A stretch of DNA of 64,000 nucleotides from Pedobacter aquae. GTDB taxonomy: Bacteria > Bacteroidota > Bacteroidia > Sphingobacteriales > Sphingobacteriaceae. Position 1 is the stretch's first letter; each line of letters starts with the position of its first letter. This document shows positions 47,378-57,033 of the stretch, piece after piece. The DNA lies in the NCBI RefSeq assembly GCF_008195825.1, contig NZ_CP043329.1, positions 2,604,001-2,668,000 of the forward strand, in the 5' to 3' direction. The notes under the pieces are model-generated. The model saw only the letters and a program-made list of their open reading frames with translations. It was not told the DNA's origin and made no database searches. The position numbers and the translations under genes are program-made.

Positions 47378-48273
47378 TATGACTTAATGTTTTTGATTAT
47401 GAAATCCAGGTTTTCTTTAAAAGTATAATTTTTGTTGAATATACGTGTAATATTTAACAACATGTCTACAACAACATATAATTTGTAATTTTTTCGTTCA
47501 TTTTTTCTAAAATAATAATTGCGGCTTACTTGATTAATTACTCTCTTAAACTGTGAAAATTTAATTCTACTCGTACTTCCTCCTTCCAAATGTATAATAG
47601 AAGTCTTAGTTGTAATAAAACACTTATAACCCAATTTTCTTATCCTTATCTGCATGTCCGATTCTTCATAGTACATAAAATAAGTAGGATCGAAACCACC
47701 AACAGATTTATACAAGTGTTTACGCATAAACATATCCGCACCTATTACATAATCAATTTCAAAAAACGGTAAAGTAAAATCATAAGAATCACGCTCCTCA
47801 TATTTCATTTTTAGCATCTTTTCAGCAATTAAATAATAATACTCTTTAAGATCATTTACAATACTTGGAAATCCCCCTCCAGAATTCATAGTTTGCCCTG
47901 ATTCATCTACTAACTTGCAACCTAATACCCCCAATGATAAAGCATGCTCATTAGCAGTAAAAAAATCGTAAAGAATTTTAATAGTATTTTCTGTCAATAG
48001 AGTATCTGAATTCAATAAAAAAACAAACTCGCCATTTGCATTTTCTACACCTATGTTGTTAGCCCTACCAAATCCTATATTTTGCCTTAATTGAATGCAG
48101 TTTACCTCTGGAAATAATAATTTTAACATTTCCCAAGATTCATCCTTAGAATTATTGTCTACGACAATAACTTCAAAAGAAGTAAATTTTGTTGTACTAT
48201 ATATGGAAGAAAGACATTGCTGTAGCAATTCTTTAGTATTATAATTTACGATTATTATCGAGATTTGTATCAT
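47374..48273 (-). CDS. Family 2 glycosyltransferase
   Basis: 299 residues, GT-A: IIIVNYNTKELL, VVDNNSKDES, NIGFGRANNIG, LLNSDTLLTENT, YVIGADMFMR and MYYEESDMQIRIRK. Clearly related to the downstream gene, as shown by shared order and motifs. Rhamnosyltransferase-like, donor unproven. Ends with a basic C-terminal tail of the kind that contacts the membrane. Confidence 0.9.
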   Translation of the reverse strand: MIQISIIIVNYNTKELLQQCLSSIYSTTKFTSFEVIVVDNNSKDESWEMLKLLFPEVNCIQLRQNIGFGRANNIGVENANGEFVFLLNSDTLLTENTIKILYDFFTANEHALSLGVLGCKLVDESGQTMNSGGGFPSIVNDLKEYYYLIAEKMLKMKYEERDSYDFTLPFFEIDYVIGADMFMRKHLYKSVGGFDPTYFMYYEESDMQIRIRKLGYKCFITTKTSIIHLEGGSTSRIKFSQFKRVINQVSRNYYFRKNERKNYKLYVVVDMLLNITRIFNKNYTFKENLDFIIKNIKSY

Positions 48274-48336
48274 TTAACATGGCACCAAGTAAGTAAAATA
48301 TCATAATTACGCAGAGTAAACTACTTTTTAAGTTTA

Positions 48337-49206
48337 CTAATTTAAATTCAAAGGTAATTTAAGGAAGAGATAGTATAAATTAATTTTAATAAAATTAAAA
48401 AATCCTAACTTTATAATATAATCAGATCTATAAATTAAATCTATACTTTTTATAAATTTAACTTGATTAGAATGTAAATAAAGAACTAAAAACTTCAGAT
48501 TCTCGTATTCTATCTTACTATTTGTCTTTAGACCAGTTGGGTTCAAAGGAAGGATGTTACTATATTTTTTATTAACCTTAAAAATATCAGTAAGCCAATT
48601 TACATCAGGATTACCCTCAGAAAGATGCTCTACAAGAATATTATGAGATACTACGACTTTATACTTTTGACCTATTGATAAAGAAATATCTAAATCATAA
48701 CCATGATAGCCCTTTAACATTTCACTATCAAAGGGATGACTTTCTATAATAGTTTTTCTAGTAGCCATAAAAAATCCATCTATAACTGCAACCTCTGTTG
48801 TAGCCTTTATGTTGATATGGTGGAAGCGTTTTGCTATATTTTTATGGTCAGACTGTATGAAATTATAAGCTAAGTATTCATCACTTACCGTGTGCCAACC
48901 ACTTGCAATATAACTTTTAACTTTGCATCCGGCTAATCCTACTAATCCTACCTTACAATCATCGTTAAAAAGACAGAGTAAGTCTTCTCCCCAGTTATTG
49001 CTCCTAAATAACAAATCTTCATGACAAAAAAGTAAGATCTCATATTTTGCCTTTGAAACTCCTTGATTGTAAGCTTCGCAAATCCCCATCAACTTAGGGT
49101 TGTATATCTTGACAATCTCATATGCAACCCCTATTGTTTCCTCAATGCAATTCTGAAACTGATGAAAAAGCTCTTCCTTACAAGAGGAAACTATAATACT
49201 AATCAT
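48337..49206 (-). CDS. Glycosyltransferase-like protein, GT2 type
   Basis: 289 residues with a GT-A start ISIIVSSCKEELF, IYNPKLMGICEAYNQG, LLFCHEDLLF in the DXD position and GYHGYDLDISL. This is the group annotated as glycosyltransferases with a short acceptor domain. The start overlaps the Wzx gene stop by 8 bp. A candidate for the enzyme that adds the nonulosonic acid, because of its place next to wzx, but nothing in its sequence shows that. Confidence 0.72.
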   Translation of the reverse strand: MISIIVSSCKEELFHQFQNCIEETIGVAYEIVKIYNPKLMGICEAYNQGVSKAKYEILLFCHEDLLFRSNNWGEDLLCLFNDDCKVGLVGLAGCKVKSYIASGWHTVSDEYLAYNFIQSDHKNIAKRFHHINIKATTEVAVIDGFFMATRKTIIESHPFDSEMLKGYHGYDLDISLSIGQKYKVVVSHNILVEHLSEGNPDVNWLTDIFKVNKKYSNILPLNPTGLKTNSKIEYENLKFLVLYLHSNQVKFIKSIDLIYRSDYIIKLGFFNFIKINLYYLFLKLPLNLN

Positions 49207-50485
49207 TTTTTAATTTATCTATAATCTTAACTGAACTCACATACATACTCGCAAATAGATAGAATTCTGTTATTAGTACTGAACAGGCAACTCCGTACAC
49301 GCCAAATATCTTAATAAGTGGATAGAGGAGCACAGAATTGATTATTGCTGCAATAATCATGTTATATAAAAAAGATTTGTCATGATTTAAATTCAACAAG
49401 GTTTGCGTTCCATATAAATTGTTCAGAAAGACAAATAAAGGAATTGAGCACATTATCCTAATTAGGATAGGTATTTCAGATAAGCCCGAACCGAACAATA
49501 AAGATGATATTAAATCCGAAAGAATAAAAATAATAATAATGATTACTGCATAAATCATGGAACCATAAAGGGCAACTTTTCTAACATTAGCATAGGCAAC
49601 TTTATAGTTAGTTTTGAATAATCTACTGAAATAAGGAAATAGAGCAGATACGATAGGAATCTGAACAGCAGACATAACTTTAATAATTTTATCAGCAGAA
49701 GAAAAAACTCCCACCGCAGCATTACCCAGTACAACTCCCAAGATCAAAACATTCATGTTAGAAAAAAAAGTAATTTTTATTTGAGATAAGAAAATATATT
49801 TCCCCCTCTTGTATTGTGCCACCACATACTTTAGCTTTGGCTTTTCTATTTTTATCCTGTGTATTCTTATCACATAAACAATGGACAAGATTGAAGAAAC
49901 GGAAGCACCAATTAGTGTAAACGTTGGAACCATCCAAAAATCGCTTCTCTCTTTTACGAAAATAAAAATCATTAATGTAAAAAACAATTTTGTTATTATA
50001 TTGCTAAATGTTACAAATTTTAATTGTTGAATTCCCTGAAAATACCATGTCGGAGATATATTTAAGCAAGCTATTGTTCCAAATGTAATTAAATATATAT
50101 AGCTGTGTTCTGCAACTGATGGTATTATTGCCACAAGTAATAACAATACTAAGAAGGATATTCCAAGGAGATAATTTTTAGCGGTAAATACAACATTGAA
50201 AATTTGCTGAATCTTTGCTTTATTGCCAATATGTTGTGAGATTTCTTTTGTAGCAGTAAGGCTGAATCCATAATTAATGAAAATGCCAAAGTAACCGATT
50301 ACTGCGTTCACAAAAGCTAACAAGCCCACATTTTCAACACCTATCACTCTAATAAGATATGGTACGGTTAGCAATGGCAAGAGCATATCTAAGCCCTGAA
50401 TTATGGATAACGAAAGAAAATTTTTTATTAATTGCCTTACACCTTTTCCTTTTGTAAGAGTAAGTATCGTGTCTCTGATGCTCAT
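49199..50485 (-). CDS. wzx: Wzx-like O-antigen/capsule flippase
   Basis: 428 residues, about twelve transmembrane segments, of the polysaccharide-biosynthesis (Wzx/RfbX) family: FLSLSIIQGLDMLLPLLTVPYLIRVIGVENVGL near the start is typical. It flips the undecaprenyl-linked repeat unit to the periplasm, where the EpsG/Wzy-like protein joins units. It belongs to the locus, unlike the second flippase-like gene at 14226. Confidence 0.9.
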   Translation of the reverse strand: MSIRDTILTLTKGKGVRQLIKNFLSLSIIQGLDMLLPLLTVPYLIRVIGVENVGLLAFVNAVIGYFGIFINYGFSLTATKEISQHIGNKAKIQQIFNVVFTAKNYLLGISFLVLLLLVAIIPSVAEHSYIYLITFGTIACLNISPTWYFQGIQQLKFVTFSNIITKLFFTLMIFIFVKERSDFWMVPTFTLIGASVSSILSIVYVIRIHRIKIEKPKLKYVVAQYKRGKYIFLSQIKITFFSNMNVLILGVVLGNAAVGVFSSADKIIKVMSAVQIPIVSALFPYFSRLFKTNYKVAYANVRKVALYGSMIYAVIIIIIFILSDLISSLLFGSGLSEIPILIRIMCSIPLFVFLNNLYGTQTLLNLNHDKSFLYNMIIAAIINSVLLYPLIKIFGVYGVACSVLITEFYLFASMYVSSVKIIDKLKND

Positions 50486-50603
50486 TACATGTTCAAAAAA
50501 TAAATTGTGCTTTATGCTCTCTATATAAAAGAATTCTAAAAGTTAGATTTTGTTAATTTAATGCAATGAGTAGATTGGTATTAAAATATCCGATTCCTTA
50601 ACT

Positions 50604-51755
50604 TCAATTTGAGGTAACATCAGAAAATTTTTCCAGGAGCAACTTAACATAATTATCCCAAGTATAATTCTTTACTTTTTCTTGTGCATTTAAACAATGA
50701 TTACGATAGTTTGGTGAGTTGATTTCATCTTCCAATAAATGTTGCAGGTGCAATACCTCAAATTCATTACAATACCGCCCAAAAGAAATTTCCTCCCCAA
50801 ATTCGGTGGTAAATTCTTCGTACGGAGCAATAATGATAGGTGTGTAAAAATACATTGCTTCAATTGTAGAAGAATATCCTCCCCAAACAGGAGTTGGATT
50901 TACAAAAACCTTTGCATTGATTAGCAAATCATAGTAACGTCTATTATCATTTTCCAAATTCTTGTCAAGATATCCAAATGCTTCAACTCCATCTGGAAGT
51001 TCGCCCAACTCTTCACCTCTTATACCTATAATTTTAACTTTAAGCATTGGATAATCAATTTTCAAATTCACATAAGCTGTTATCAAAAGTTTAGCCCCAG
51101 CAATATAGTTAGTGCTCCCTATGAATAATAGATCAAACGATTTTTCTTTAATCTTGAGAATTGCAGCCTCATCCAATTCCTTTTCATAAAGACTGTTGAT
51201 AACATTCTGATTAAGATGAAAAATATTCGGATTTTTATACATTTTCTTCATTATATCCGCAGATTTCGGAAATAATGAGATTACTAAATCGGCATGTTCA
51301 ATTACTCTCATCTGCCTCCGAATAGCTTGCTGCTCAAAATAATATGGTTTACGTCCTAGTCTATCATTGATACCAATACTTAAATCCCAATCACACAATA
51401 AAATGTTAGGTCGGGCAGAATATTTATTATAGAAACTGAAATTTGTAAAGATGTTTAAGTCAGCATTTGGATATTTCTTATTATATCTCCAGATCTTTAT
51501 AAAGGTAAGAATATAGTTAATATAAGTTCTCTCGTAAAGATAAACATTGTCATTTTTTAATAAAAGTGTCAGCTTGTAAATAACACGATTATAAAATGAT
51601 TGCAAGTAACGATTGGGATTGATATTAATCCTATTTATCTTATATCCTTGTTTTTCTAAGGTTTTTGTAAGCATATAAGGAACATTAGACCATGTTCTAA
51701 CAAGAGTGGAATCACCGAAAGTAAAGACACTTATTTCCTTAATTTTTTTTTTCAT
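50604..51755 (-). CDS. Glycosyltransferase, GT4-like
   Basis: 383 residues, GT-B type. The N-terminal half has NVPYMLTKTLEKQGY and LCDWDLSIGI; the C-terminal half begins DLLFIGSTNYIAGAKLL and contains NPTPVWGGYSSTIEAMYFYTP, in the position of the EX7E loop. Donor unknown. First glycosyltransferase after the chain-length protein; about 120 bp of AT-rich sequence lies before wzx and about 175 bp before it, with no gene seen in either. Confidence 0.75.
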   Translation of the reverse strand: MKKKIKEISVFTFGDSTLVRTWSNVPYMLTKTLEKQGYKINRININPNRYLQSFYNRVIYKLTLLLKNDNVYLYERTYINYILTFIKIWRYNKKYPNADLNIFTNFSFYNKYSARPNILLCDWDLSIGINDRLGRKPYYFEQQAIRRQMRVIEHADLVISLFPKSADIMKKMYKNPNIFHLNQNVINSLYEKELDEAAILKIKEKSFDLLFIGSTNYIAGAKLLITAYVNLKIDYPMLKVKIIGIRGEELGELPDGVEAFGYLDKNLENDNRRYYDLLINAKVFVNPTPVWGGYSSTIEAMYFYTPIIIAPYEEFTTEFGEEISFGRYCNEFEVLHLQHLLEDEINSPNYRNHCLNAQEKVKNYTWDNYVKLLLEKFSDVTSN

Positions 51756-51931
51756 CTGTAATTATCTTCTTACATATTAATGATTAAAATTAAGCTTCAT
51801 ATGATTTAAGGAGATATGCTTAATAATATTTAGAAAAGTTAAAATAAATATAAATTCATCAATACTAATCGCTTTAAACTAAATCTCATTATAGAAACGA
51901 ACAATAAGACATGCATATATAAATCAATATA

Positions 51932-53005
51932 TTAGTTAGACATTATTCTTTTTAAAATGCCCTTTACTAAAAGAAAAATTATAGCTATAAAACCAAATGA
52001 AATCCCCCCAAAAACAATTCCTTTAGCCTTTCCTATTTTATCCATCTTCAAAGGCAATACCGGCTCATCAATCACCTGAATCAAAGGCTTATCTTGCCTT
52101 AATGTGATTTTTGATAATTCTAAATTTTTAACTAACTCCTCATAAACAGCCCCAGCTGCCTGTACATCCATTTGCTTTTTTTGTGAACCTACTCTTAATT
52201 TTTGAAAAGCAGGATTGGTGTTTGGATTAGCGTCTATTTCAGCAGCAACACCACCAATACTATTATTCAATACCCTTCTTACACTATCCGTTTGATACTG
52301 TAGAATAGCTACATTTTCTATAGATTTTTTAGTCTTCGTTTCTACATAAAACTGATTTACCTTGGCTACGATATTGTCTGCAAAAGATTTGGCAAACAAT
52401 TCATCTTTAGAGACTACATCAACTTTGATGATAGAAAGTTTTTTATCAGGCTTGCTTACACTTAAAACGCCATTATTGATATTCTCAACAATCTTTCCCA
52501 TCAGGGAATCTCTTAGTCGATTGTAGCCTTTTAGATCAGCAGAAAAATTTAAATTAGCTAATTCAGGCTTTTCTTTCCAAGACTCTCTTAACTTATTGAA
52601 TTCAATGTAACGATCAATTAATAATTGTTGTTTACCCTCAAAAGTGTCTTGGCTCAGTAAAGTCTCTTGTATCATTTTCCGAGACTTATATAATTCTAAG
52701 ATATTCTCCCCTTTAAATATACCTCCACCACCTCCACCTAAGTCAATACCCACCATAGAGGCTATACCTGCGTAAGCACCCAAGCCGCCACCGCTTTCTC
52801 CTTCTTCCAATACAAAAGTTGTGGTAGCCGTATATACAGGCTTTTTCATATAAGCATAAGCTAAACCTAAAGCTCCACCTAATATACCCGCTATTAAAAT
52901 GGTTTTCCATTTTGATAATAGGTATAGGTACCATTCTTTTAATTTAAGAATGAGTTCTTTGAGGGAGATTTCGTCTTCTGCTGTATTGATTTTTTCTTCT
53001 GCCAT
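51932..53005 (-). CDS. wzz: Wzz/GNVR-type chain-length determinant protein
   Basis: 357 residues with two transmembrane segments (about 33-53 and 328-350) enclosing a periplasmic helical domain, and the family start KPVYTATTTFVLEEG. The short proline-rich stretch before the second helix (PVLPLKMDKIGKAKG) is typical. It sets polysaccharide chain length with the polymerase. There is no fused or adjacent tyrosine kinase domain, unlike many Bacteroidota Wzc proteins. It lies 125 bp after the CMP-transferase gene, behind a putative promoter. Confidence 0.9.
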   Translation of the reverse strand: MAEEKINTAEDEISLKELILKLKEWYLYLLSKWKTILIAGILGGALGLAYAYMKKPVYTATTTFVLEEGESGGGLGAYAGIASMVGIDLGGGGGGIFKGENILELYKSRKMIQETLLSQDTFEGKQQLLIDRYIEFNKLRESWKEKPELANLNFSADLKGYNRLRDSLMGKIVENINNGVLSVSKPDKKLSIIKVDVVSKDELFAKSFADNIVAKVNQFYVETKTKKSIENVAILQYQTDSVRRVLNNSIGGVAAEIDANPNTNPAFQKLRVGSQKKQMDVQAAGAVYEELVKNLELSKITLRQDKPLIQVIDEPVLPLKMDKIGKAKGIVFGGISFGFIAIIFLLVKGILKRIMSN

Positions 53006-53090
53006 AAGGCCGGGCGTATTTTTAAGATTTTAATGCTGGTGTTTTTCTTGTTAAATGAATCTATTTTTTTGATAGCTGTTTTGTGATGGG

Positions 53091-53098
53091 CAAAGGTA
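53091..53098 (-). promoter_or_regulatory. Putative -7 box upstream of wzz (TACCTTTG on the minus strand)
   Basis: Exact TAnnTTTG match in the gap between the CMP-transferase gene and wzz. No good -33 TTG is present at 19-21 bp. If real, the export and glycosyltransferase genes can be expressed apart from the sugar pathway. Confidence 0.4.
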
Positions 53099-53129
53099 AT
53101 TATATTTTAAGTTGAAAGAAATAGTTTGG

Positions 53130-53831
53130 TTAATTATTAGCAAACTTATTGTTTATAGCTGCAAAATACTCGGCTAAAACCCAATCTGCTTCGGTATCTA
53201 TATCTATGCTACGCTCTATAGGCATGAGTATTTTTTTTATCTGCTTAAAAGCGCTTATCTCCTTTTCTTCCAATGCTTTAACGCTTATCAGGTACATAGC
53301 GCCATTATAAGCATATACTTTAGGACAATCTTGTCGGCGTTTAAAATGACCTTCTTTACTTTTGGTTAAGAAGCCTTCGGTATTTTCCTCAAATAAGGTA
53401 AAATATGGGTTTTCTTTAGCTTCTTTTACGCTAACGACCATATCGCAATGCTCATCAAACTGTGCTATTAATTTATTAAAATCTGCTATCTGCCTAAAAG
53501 GCGAGGTGGGTTGTAGTAATAAAACAGCATCAAAAATTTTGTTTTGCGCTTTGTAATAAGCCAAAGCATGCATGATGACCTCATAGCTACTTGCGGTATC
53601 TGTAGCTAAGTGTTCTGGTCTTTTAAATGGCGGTTGAACACCCAATTTCTTGGCTATATGTATCACCTCATCATCATTGGTAGAAATACATATTTCATCA
53701 TGAGGATTGGCTGTTGCTAAAGCAAATTCAATGGTGTATTGTACCAAAGGCTTGCCTTGTAATAGTTTGGTGTTTTTACCGGGTAAGCCTTTAGAGCCTG
53801 CCCTGGCTGGTATCAAATATAAAATCCTCAT
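53130..53831 (-). CDS. legF: CMP-nonulosonate (legionaminate-type) cytidylyltransferase
   Basis: Activates the nine-carbon sugar acid with CTP. 233 residues, with the nucleotide-binding start PARAGSKGLPGKN (8-20) and QPTSPFR, as in NeuA/LegF/PseF enzymes. The neighbours (NeuC/LegG type epimerase, synthase and a CBS-nucleotidyltransferase) point to legionaminate rather than pseudaminate. Last gene of the seven-gene sugar block, 1 bp after the preceding gene. Confidence 0.88.
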   Translation of the reverse strand: MRILYLIPARAGSKGLPGKNTKLLQGKPLVQYTIEFALATANPHDEICISTNDDEVIHIAKKLGVQPPFKRPEHLATDTASSYEVIMHALAYYKAQNKIFDAVLLLQPTSPFRQIADFNKLIAQFDEHCDMVVSVKEAKENPYFTLFEENTEGFLTKSKEGHFKRRQDCPKVYAYNGAMYLISVKALEEKEISAFKQIKKILMPIERSIDIDTEADWVLAEYFAAINNKFANN

Positions 53832-53832
53832 A

Positions 53833-54885
53833 TTAGTTTAAATTTAAATATTTGATATCTTCTTGTGCTTTCTTAAAATCTTCGTGTTTACCAATATCTA
53901 ACCAATAACCTAAAATCGGGAAACTGATTACTTTTTTATTTAACATCAATAAACGCTCTATTAAATCGGTGATGTTATAAAATTCGCCATCAGGAATTAA
54001 ATTGATCAATTCCTTTTTAATTAAATAGATGCCTGCATTGGAATAGTAGGTGTATCGAGGTTTTTCTTTAAGCGAGTTTACCTGAGCTTCTGCGTTCACT
54101 TCTATAACGCCGTAAGGTACATCTACGTGGTAAGAGGTAGAAGCTATAGCCATATCTGCCCCTTGTTTTAAAAAGGCTTGATAAAACTCGGTAAAATTGA
54201 TATTAGTCAACAAATCGGAGTTCATGATCAACAGCGTATCACTTTGATAATCTTGGGTTAATTTTACCGATGCGATGGTGCCTAAAAACTCTTTCTCTAC
54301 TAAGTATTTAATATCAAGTCCTCTTTCTTTTCCATCTTTAAAATAGGCTTGTATTTGCTCGCCTAGGTAATTGATACTGATGTGGATATGTGTAACGCCG
54401 CTTTTGGCTAAACGGTCTATGTTATATTCTATAATAGGCTTATCGCCGATGCGCAATAAAGGTTTTGGAGTTGTTTTGGTTAGGGGTAATAAACGCTGTC
54501 CTTTGCCACCCGCCATGATAATAGCATGTACAGGTAGTTTGGGTTGATATTTATTAACCTCGATAATTTCTATAATTTGATGCTGTTGATTTACTATCGG
54601 AACAAAAGTAATGTTGATGTTGCGAAGTTCTTCTATATCTTTTACATCAAAATTCTGATAAAGGTATTTACAGTTCTGACGCATGACCGCTGTAATCAAT
54701 GTAGCTAAGGTTTCGCCTCTGAGTAATGCTCTCCGAATATCTCCTTCTGTTACTGAGCCTAATAACTTACGTTCCTGACTCACAACAAATAAAACATTAG
54801 CTATAAGCCCCTGTTTATCAATAATTAACAAGGCATCCCTAATGGTGATGGTATCATTTACGGTATGTTTTTCTAGGTTATACAT
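53833..54885 (-). CDS. ptmE: CBS-domain sugar nucleotidyltransferase (PtmE-like)
   Basis: 350 residues: two CBS motifs (about 1-115) joined to a nucleotidyltransferase domain starting IIMAGGKGQRLLPLT (122-136) with KPLLRIGDKPIIEYN. In Campylobacter the PtmE enzyme with this layout makes GDP-glucosamine for the GDP-based legionaminic acid route, so the same role is inferred. The start overlaps the epimerase gene by 8 bp. Another guanylyl- or uridylyltransferase role cannot be excluded. Confidence 0.83.
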   Translation of the reverse strand: MYNLEKHTVNDTITIRDALLIIDKQGLIANVLFVVSQERKLLGSVTEGDIRRALLRGETLATLITAVMRQNCKYLYQNFDVKDIEELRNINITFVPIVNQQHQIIEIIEVNKYQPKLPVHAIIMAGGKGQRLLPLTKTTPKPLLRIGDKPIIEYNIDRLAKSGVTHIHISINYLGEQIQAYFKDGKERGLDIKYLVEKEFLGTIASVKLTQDYQSDTLLIMNSDLLTNINFTEFYQAFLKQGADMAIASTSYHVDVPYGVIEVNAEAQVNSLKEKPRYTYYSNAGIYLIKKELINLIPDGEFYNITDLIERLLMLNKKVISFPILGYWLDIGKHEDFKKAQEDIKYLNLN

Positions 54886-56029
54886 GGTGGAGGTTGTAAA
54901 AAGGTTTTGGTAAAAGATGCGCTAAAGAAGTTTCTGCTATAATTTTCACGATTTTCTCTGCTGTATGTCCATCCCCGTAAGGGTTTATGTTATTGAAATT
55001 TTCTTTTGATAGTTTGATGTTGTTTATCGCAACGACTATTTCTGATGTGGAAGCATTTACATTTATTACACTACTGGCTTGTACTCTACCTTTTTGCCTA
55101 TCCCCAATATTGATACTGGGTTTATGAAAAGATGGTGCCTCTATGATACCGCTTGAGCTATTGCCTATAACTGCGGTACAATATTTCATAGCTGATAAAT
55201 ACCTTAACTGCCCCATAGAAGTAAAAGCAATGGCTTTTTGGGGATTTTTTGACACGTAATCATCAATCATTTGGTTGATGGTACGACCATGGGTATCTGC
55301 ATTAGCTTTTGTAAATATAAACAAACTATCTGCTTGTGTATCCAATGCCTTTAAAAGTTCTTGAAATTGTGCCTCTACCCCTATTTTAGCATGAGTTTCT
55401 GGATGGAAGGTGATGAGGTAATTGTACTCTAAAAATTTTACTTGAAGTTGCTCTTGTAGCGCTGCCAAGCTTAGTAAATTTAAGTTTTTGATATTATCTA
55501 AACCTATAGCTCCTACATGGTGCACATGTTGAGGATTTTCTCCTAACTGTATCACCCTCTGCCTGTAAGCTTCTGTTGACGTAAAATGTAGGCTGCTCAT
55601 TTTGGTGATGGCGTGTCTGATAGCATCATCATAAGCACCTTCTGTAAGCTCGCCGCCATGTAAATGTGCTATTGGAATTTTAAAGATTAATGCTGCCGAT
55701 GCCACAGCCAACATCTCGTACCTATCTCCTAAAATTACCAATACATCTGGTTTTAAACGCTCCAATACATCGGCAAAACCTATCAGCGCTAAGCCCATAG
55801 ATTTGGTGATGCCTACTGCACTATCAGAAGACAATAGCATTTCTACTTTTTCTATCTGTTGGTAACCGTCCTGAATAATTTGTTGGTAGGTTAAACCAAA
55901 TTCTGGAGAAAGATGTGCGCCTGTTACACATAGCTGTAATTGAAAGCGTTCATCCTGAGCAAAGCTATCTATGAGTGGTTTTAACAAACCATATTCGGCC
56001 CGGGTACCTGTTACTATACAAACTTTCAT
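54878..56029 (-). CDS. legG: Hydrolysing NDP-sugar 2-epimerase (LegG/NeuC type)
   Basis: 383 residues of the WecB/NeuC fold. Start motif TGTRAEYGLLKPL, then ILGDRYEMLA, HLHGGELTEGAYDDAIRHA and GNSSSGIIEAP, with the catalytic acids of this family. Such enzymes release 2,4-diacetamido-2,4,6-trideoxy-mannose (or ManNAc) from the nucleotide sugar. In this setting, after a 4,6-dehydratase, aminotransferase and acetyltransferase, the LegG role fits better than NeuC. Confidence 0.87.
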   Translation of the reverse strand: MKVCIVTGTRAEYGLLKPLIDSFAQDERFQLQLCVTGAHLSPEFGLTYQQIIQDGYQQIEKVEMLLSSDSAVGITKSMGLALIGFADVLERLKPDVLVILGDRYEMLAVASAALIFKIPIAHLHGGELTEGAYDDAIRHAITKMSSLHFTSTEAYRQRVIQLGENPQHVHHVGAIGLDNIKNLNLLSLAALQEQLQVKFLEYNYLITFHPETHAKIGVEAQFQELLKALDTQADSLFIFTKANADTHGRTINQMIDDYVSKNPQKAIAFTSMGQLRYLSAMKYCTAVIGNSSSGIIEAPSFHKPSINIGDRQKGRVQASSVINVNASTSEIVVAINNIKLSKENFNNINPYGDGHTAEKIVKIIAETSLAHLLPKPFYNLHHV

Positions 56030-57033
56030 ACGATTAAATCATCTTCATTAAAATCCTGGGTAGCAATTGTCCCCATGATACTATCCCAAAGCATAGGAGA
56101 CAAGCCAGTACCTGGTCTTTTGGTAGTTATATTATCTTCTGTAAGCGGTGTGCCTGCCTTTATGGGTTTTTTAGCCGTGATGCTTTTTCTGGCTATAGCT
56201 ATATTTTTTAATTCTGATGCTGTTGGCTCTTTGATACCGTTTCCGGACAAAGCAAGCTCTATATTTCTAATGGCTTTTACCATAGCACCCAATTCTTCGG
56301 GGTTTAAAGATGCTTTATGGTCTGGTCCTTCCATATTTTTATCTAAGGTGAAATGTTTTTCTATAACACAAGCACCGAGTGCCACAGCTGCAATGGGGAT
56401 TTCTATTCCTGTTGTATGGTCTGAGTAGCCTACCTGAACATCAAATTCTTGTGCTATAGTTTGCATCGCTTTAAGGTTAACTTCTTGCATAGGTGTAGGA
56501 TACTCTGTAGTGCAATGTAACACAATGATATCTTTTAAGGGAATTCCTTCCTTTAAAAACACTGCTATCGCAGCTTTAATTTCTGCTAAAGTTGCCATCC
56601 CGGTTGATAGGATAACTTTTTTAAATAGATGGGCAGCCTTTCTTAAATAAGGTAAATTGGTAAGCTCGCCAGAAGGAATTTTAACCAAATCTAAACCAAT
56701 ATCTGCTAGATATTGTAGCGACCCTAAATCAAAAGCGGTTGAGAAAAAATGAATACCTTTTTGCTTACAATATTGAATTAGGCTTTGATGATCTTGTTCA
56801 GACAGCTCTAGTTTCTTGAGCATTTCTAACTGCGTTTCATGCTCATTTTGAGTGTTTACTATTTGATAATCAGCTTTTTTAGCTTGTTTCGCTACTAAAG
56901 CCTCGGCTTTAAAAGTTTGAAATTTCACATAATCTACCCCAGCTGCTACTGCAACATCTACTAAGCTTTTGGCTAAGGTAATATCTCCATTATGGTTTAC
57001 ACCAGCTTCTGCAATAATGATGGTTTTAGCCAT
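56026..57033 (-). CDS. legI: N-acetylneuraminate/legionaminate synthase
   Basis: Condenses phosphoenolpyruvate with the six-carbon diacetamido sugar to make the nonulosonic acid. 335 residues: a TIM barrel starting EAGVNHNGD and KFQTFK, with STGMATLAEI, LHCTTEYPTP and EKHFTLDKNMEGPDH, then a C-terminal SAF (antifreeze-like) domain about 279-335 (ITAKKPIKAGTPLTEDNI). It overlaps both neighbours by 4-8 bp. Confidence 0.93.
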   Translation of the reverse strand: MAKTIIIAEAGVNHNGDITLAKSLVDVAVAAGVDYVKFQTFKAEALVAKQAKKADYQIVNTQNEHETQLEMLKKLELSEQDHQSLIQYCKQKGIHFFSTAFDLGSLQYLADIGLDLVKIPSGELTNLPYLRKAAHLFKKVILSTGMATLAEIKAAIAVFLKEGIPLKDIIVLHCTTEYPTPMQEVNLKAMQTIAQEFDVQVGYSDHTTGIEIPIAAVALGACVIEKHFTLDKNMEGPDHKASLNPEELGAMVKAIRNIELALSGNGIKEPTASELKNIAIARKSITAKKPIKAGTPLTEDNITTKRPGTGLSPMLWDSIMGTIATQDFNEDDLIV

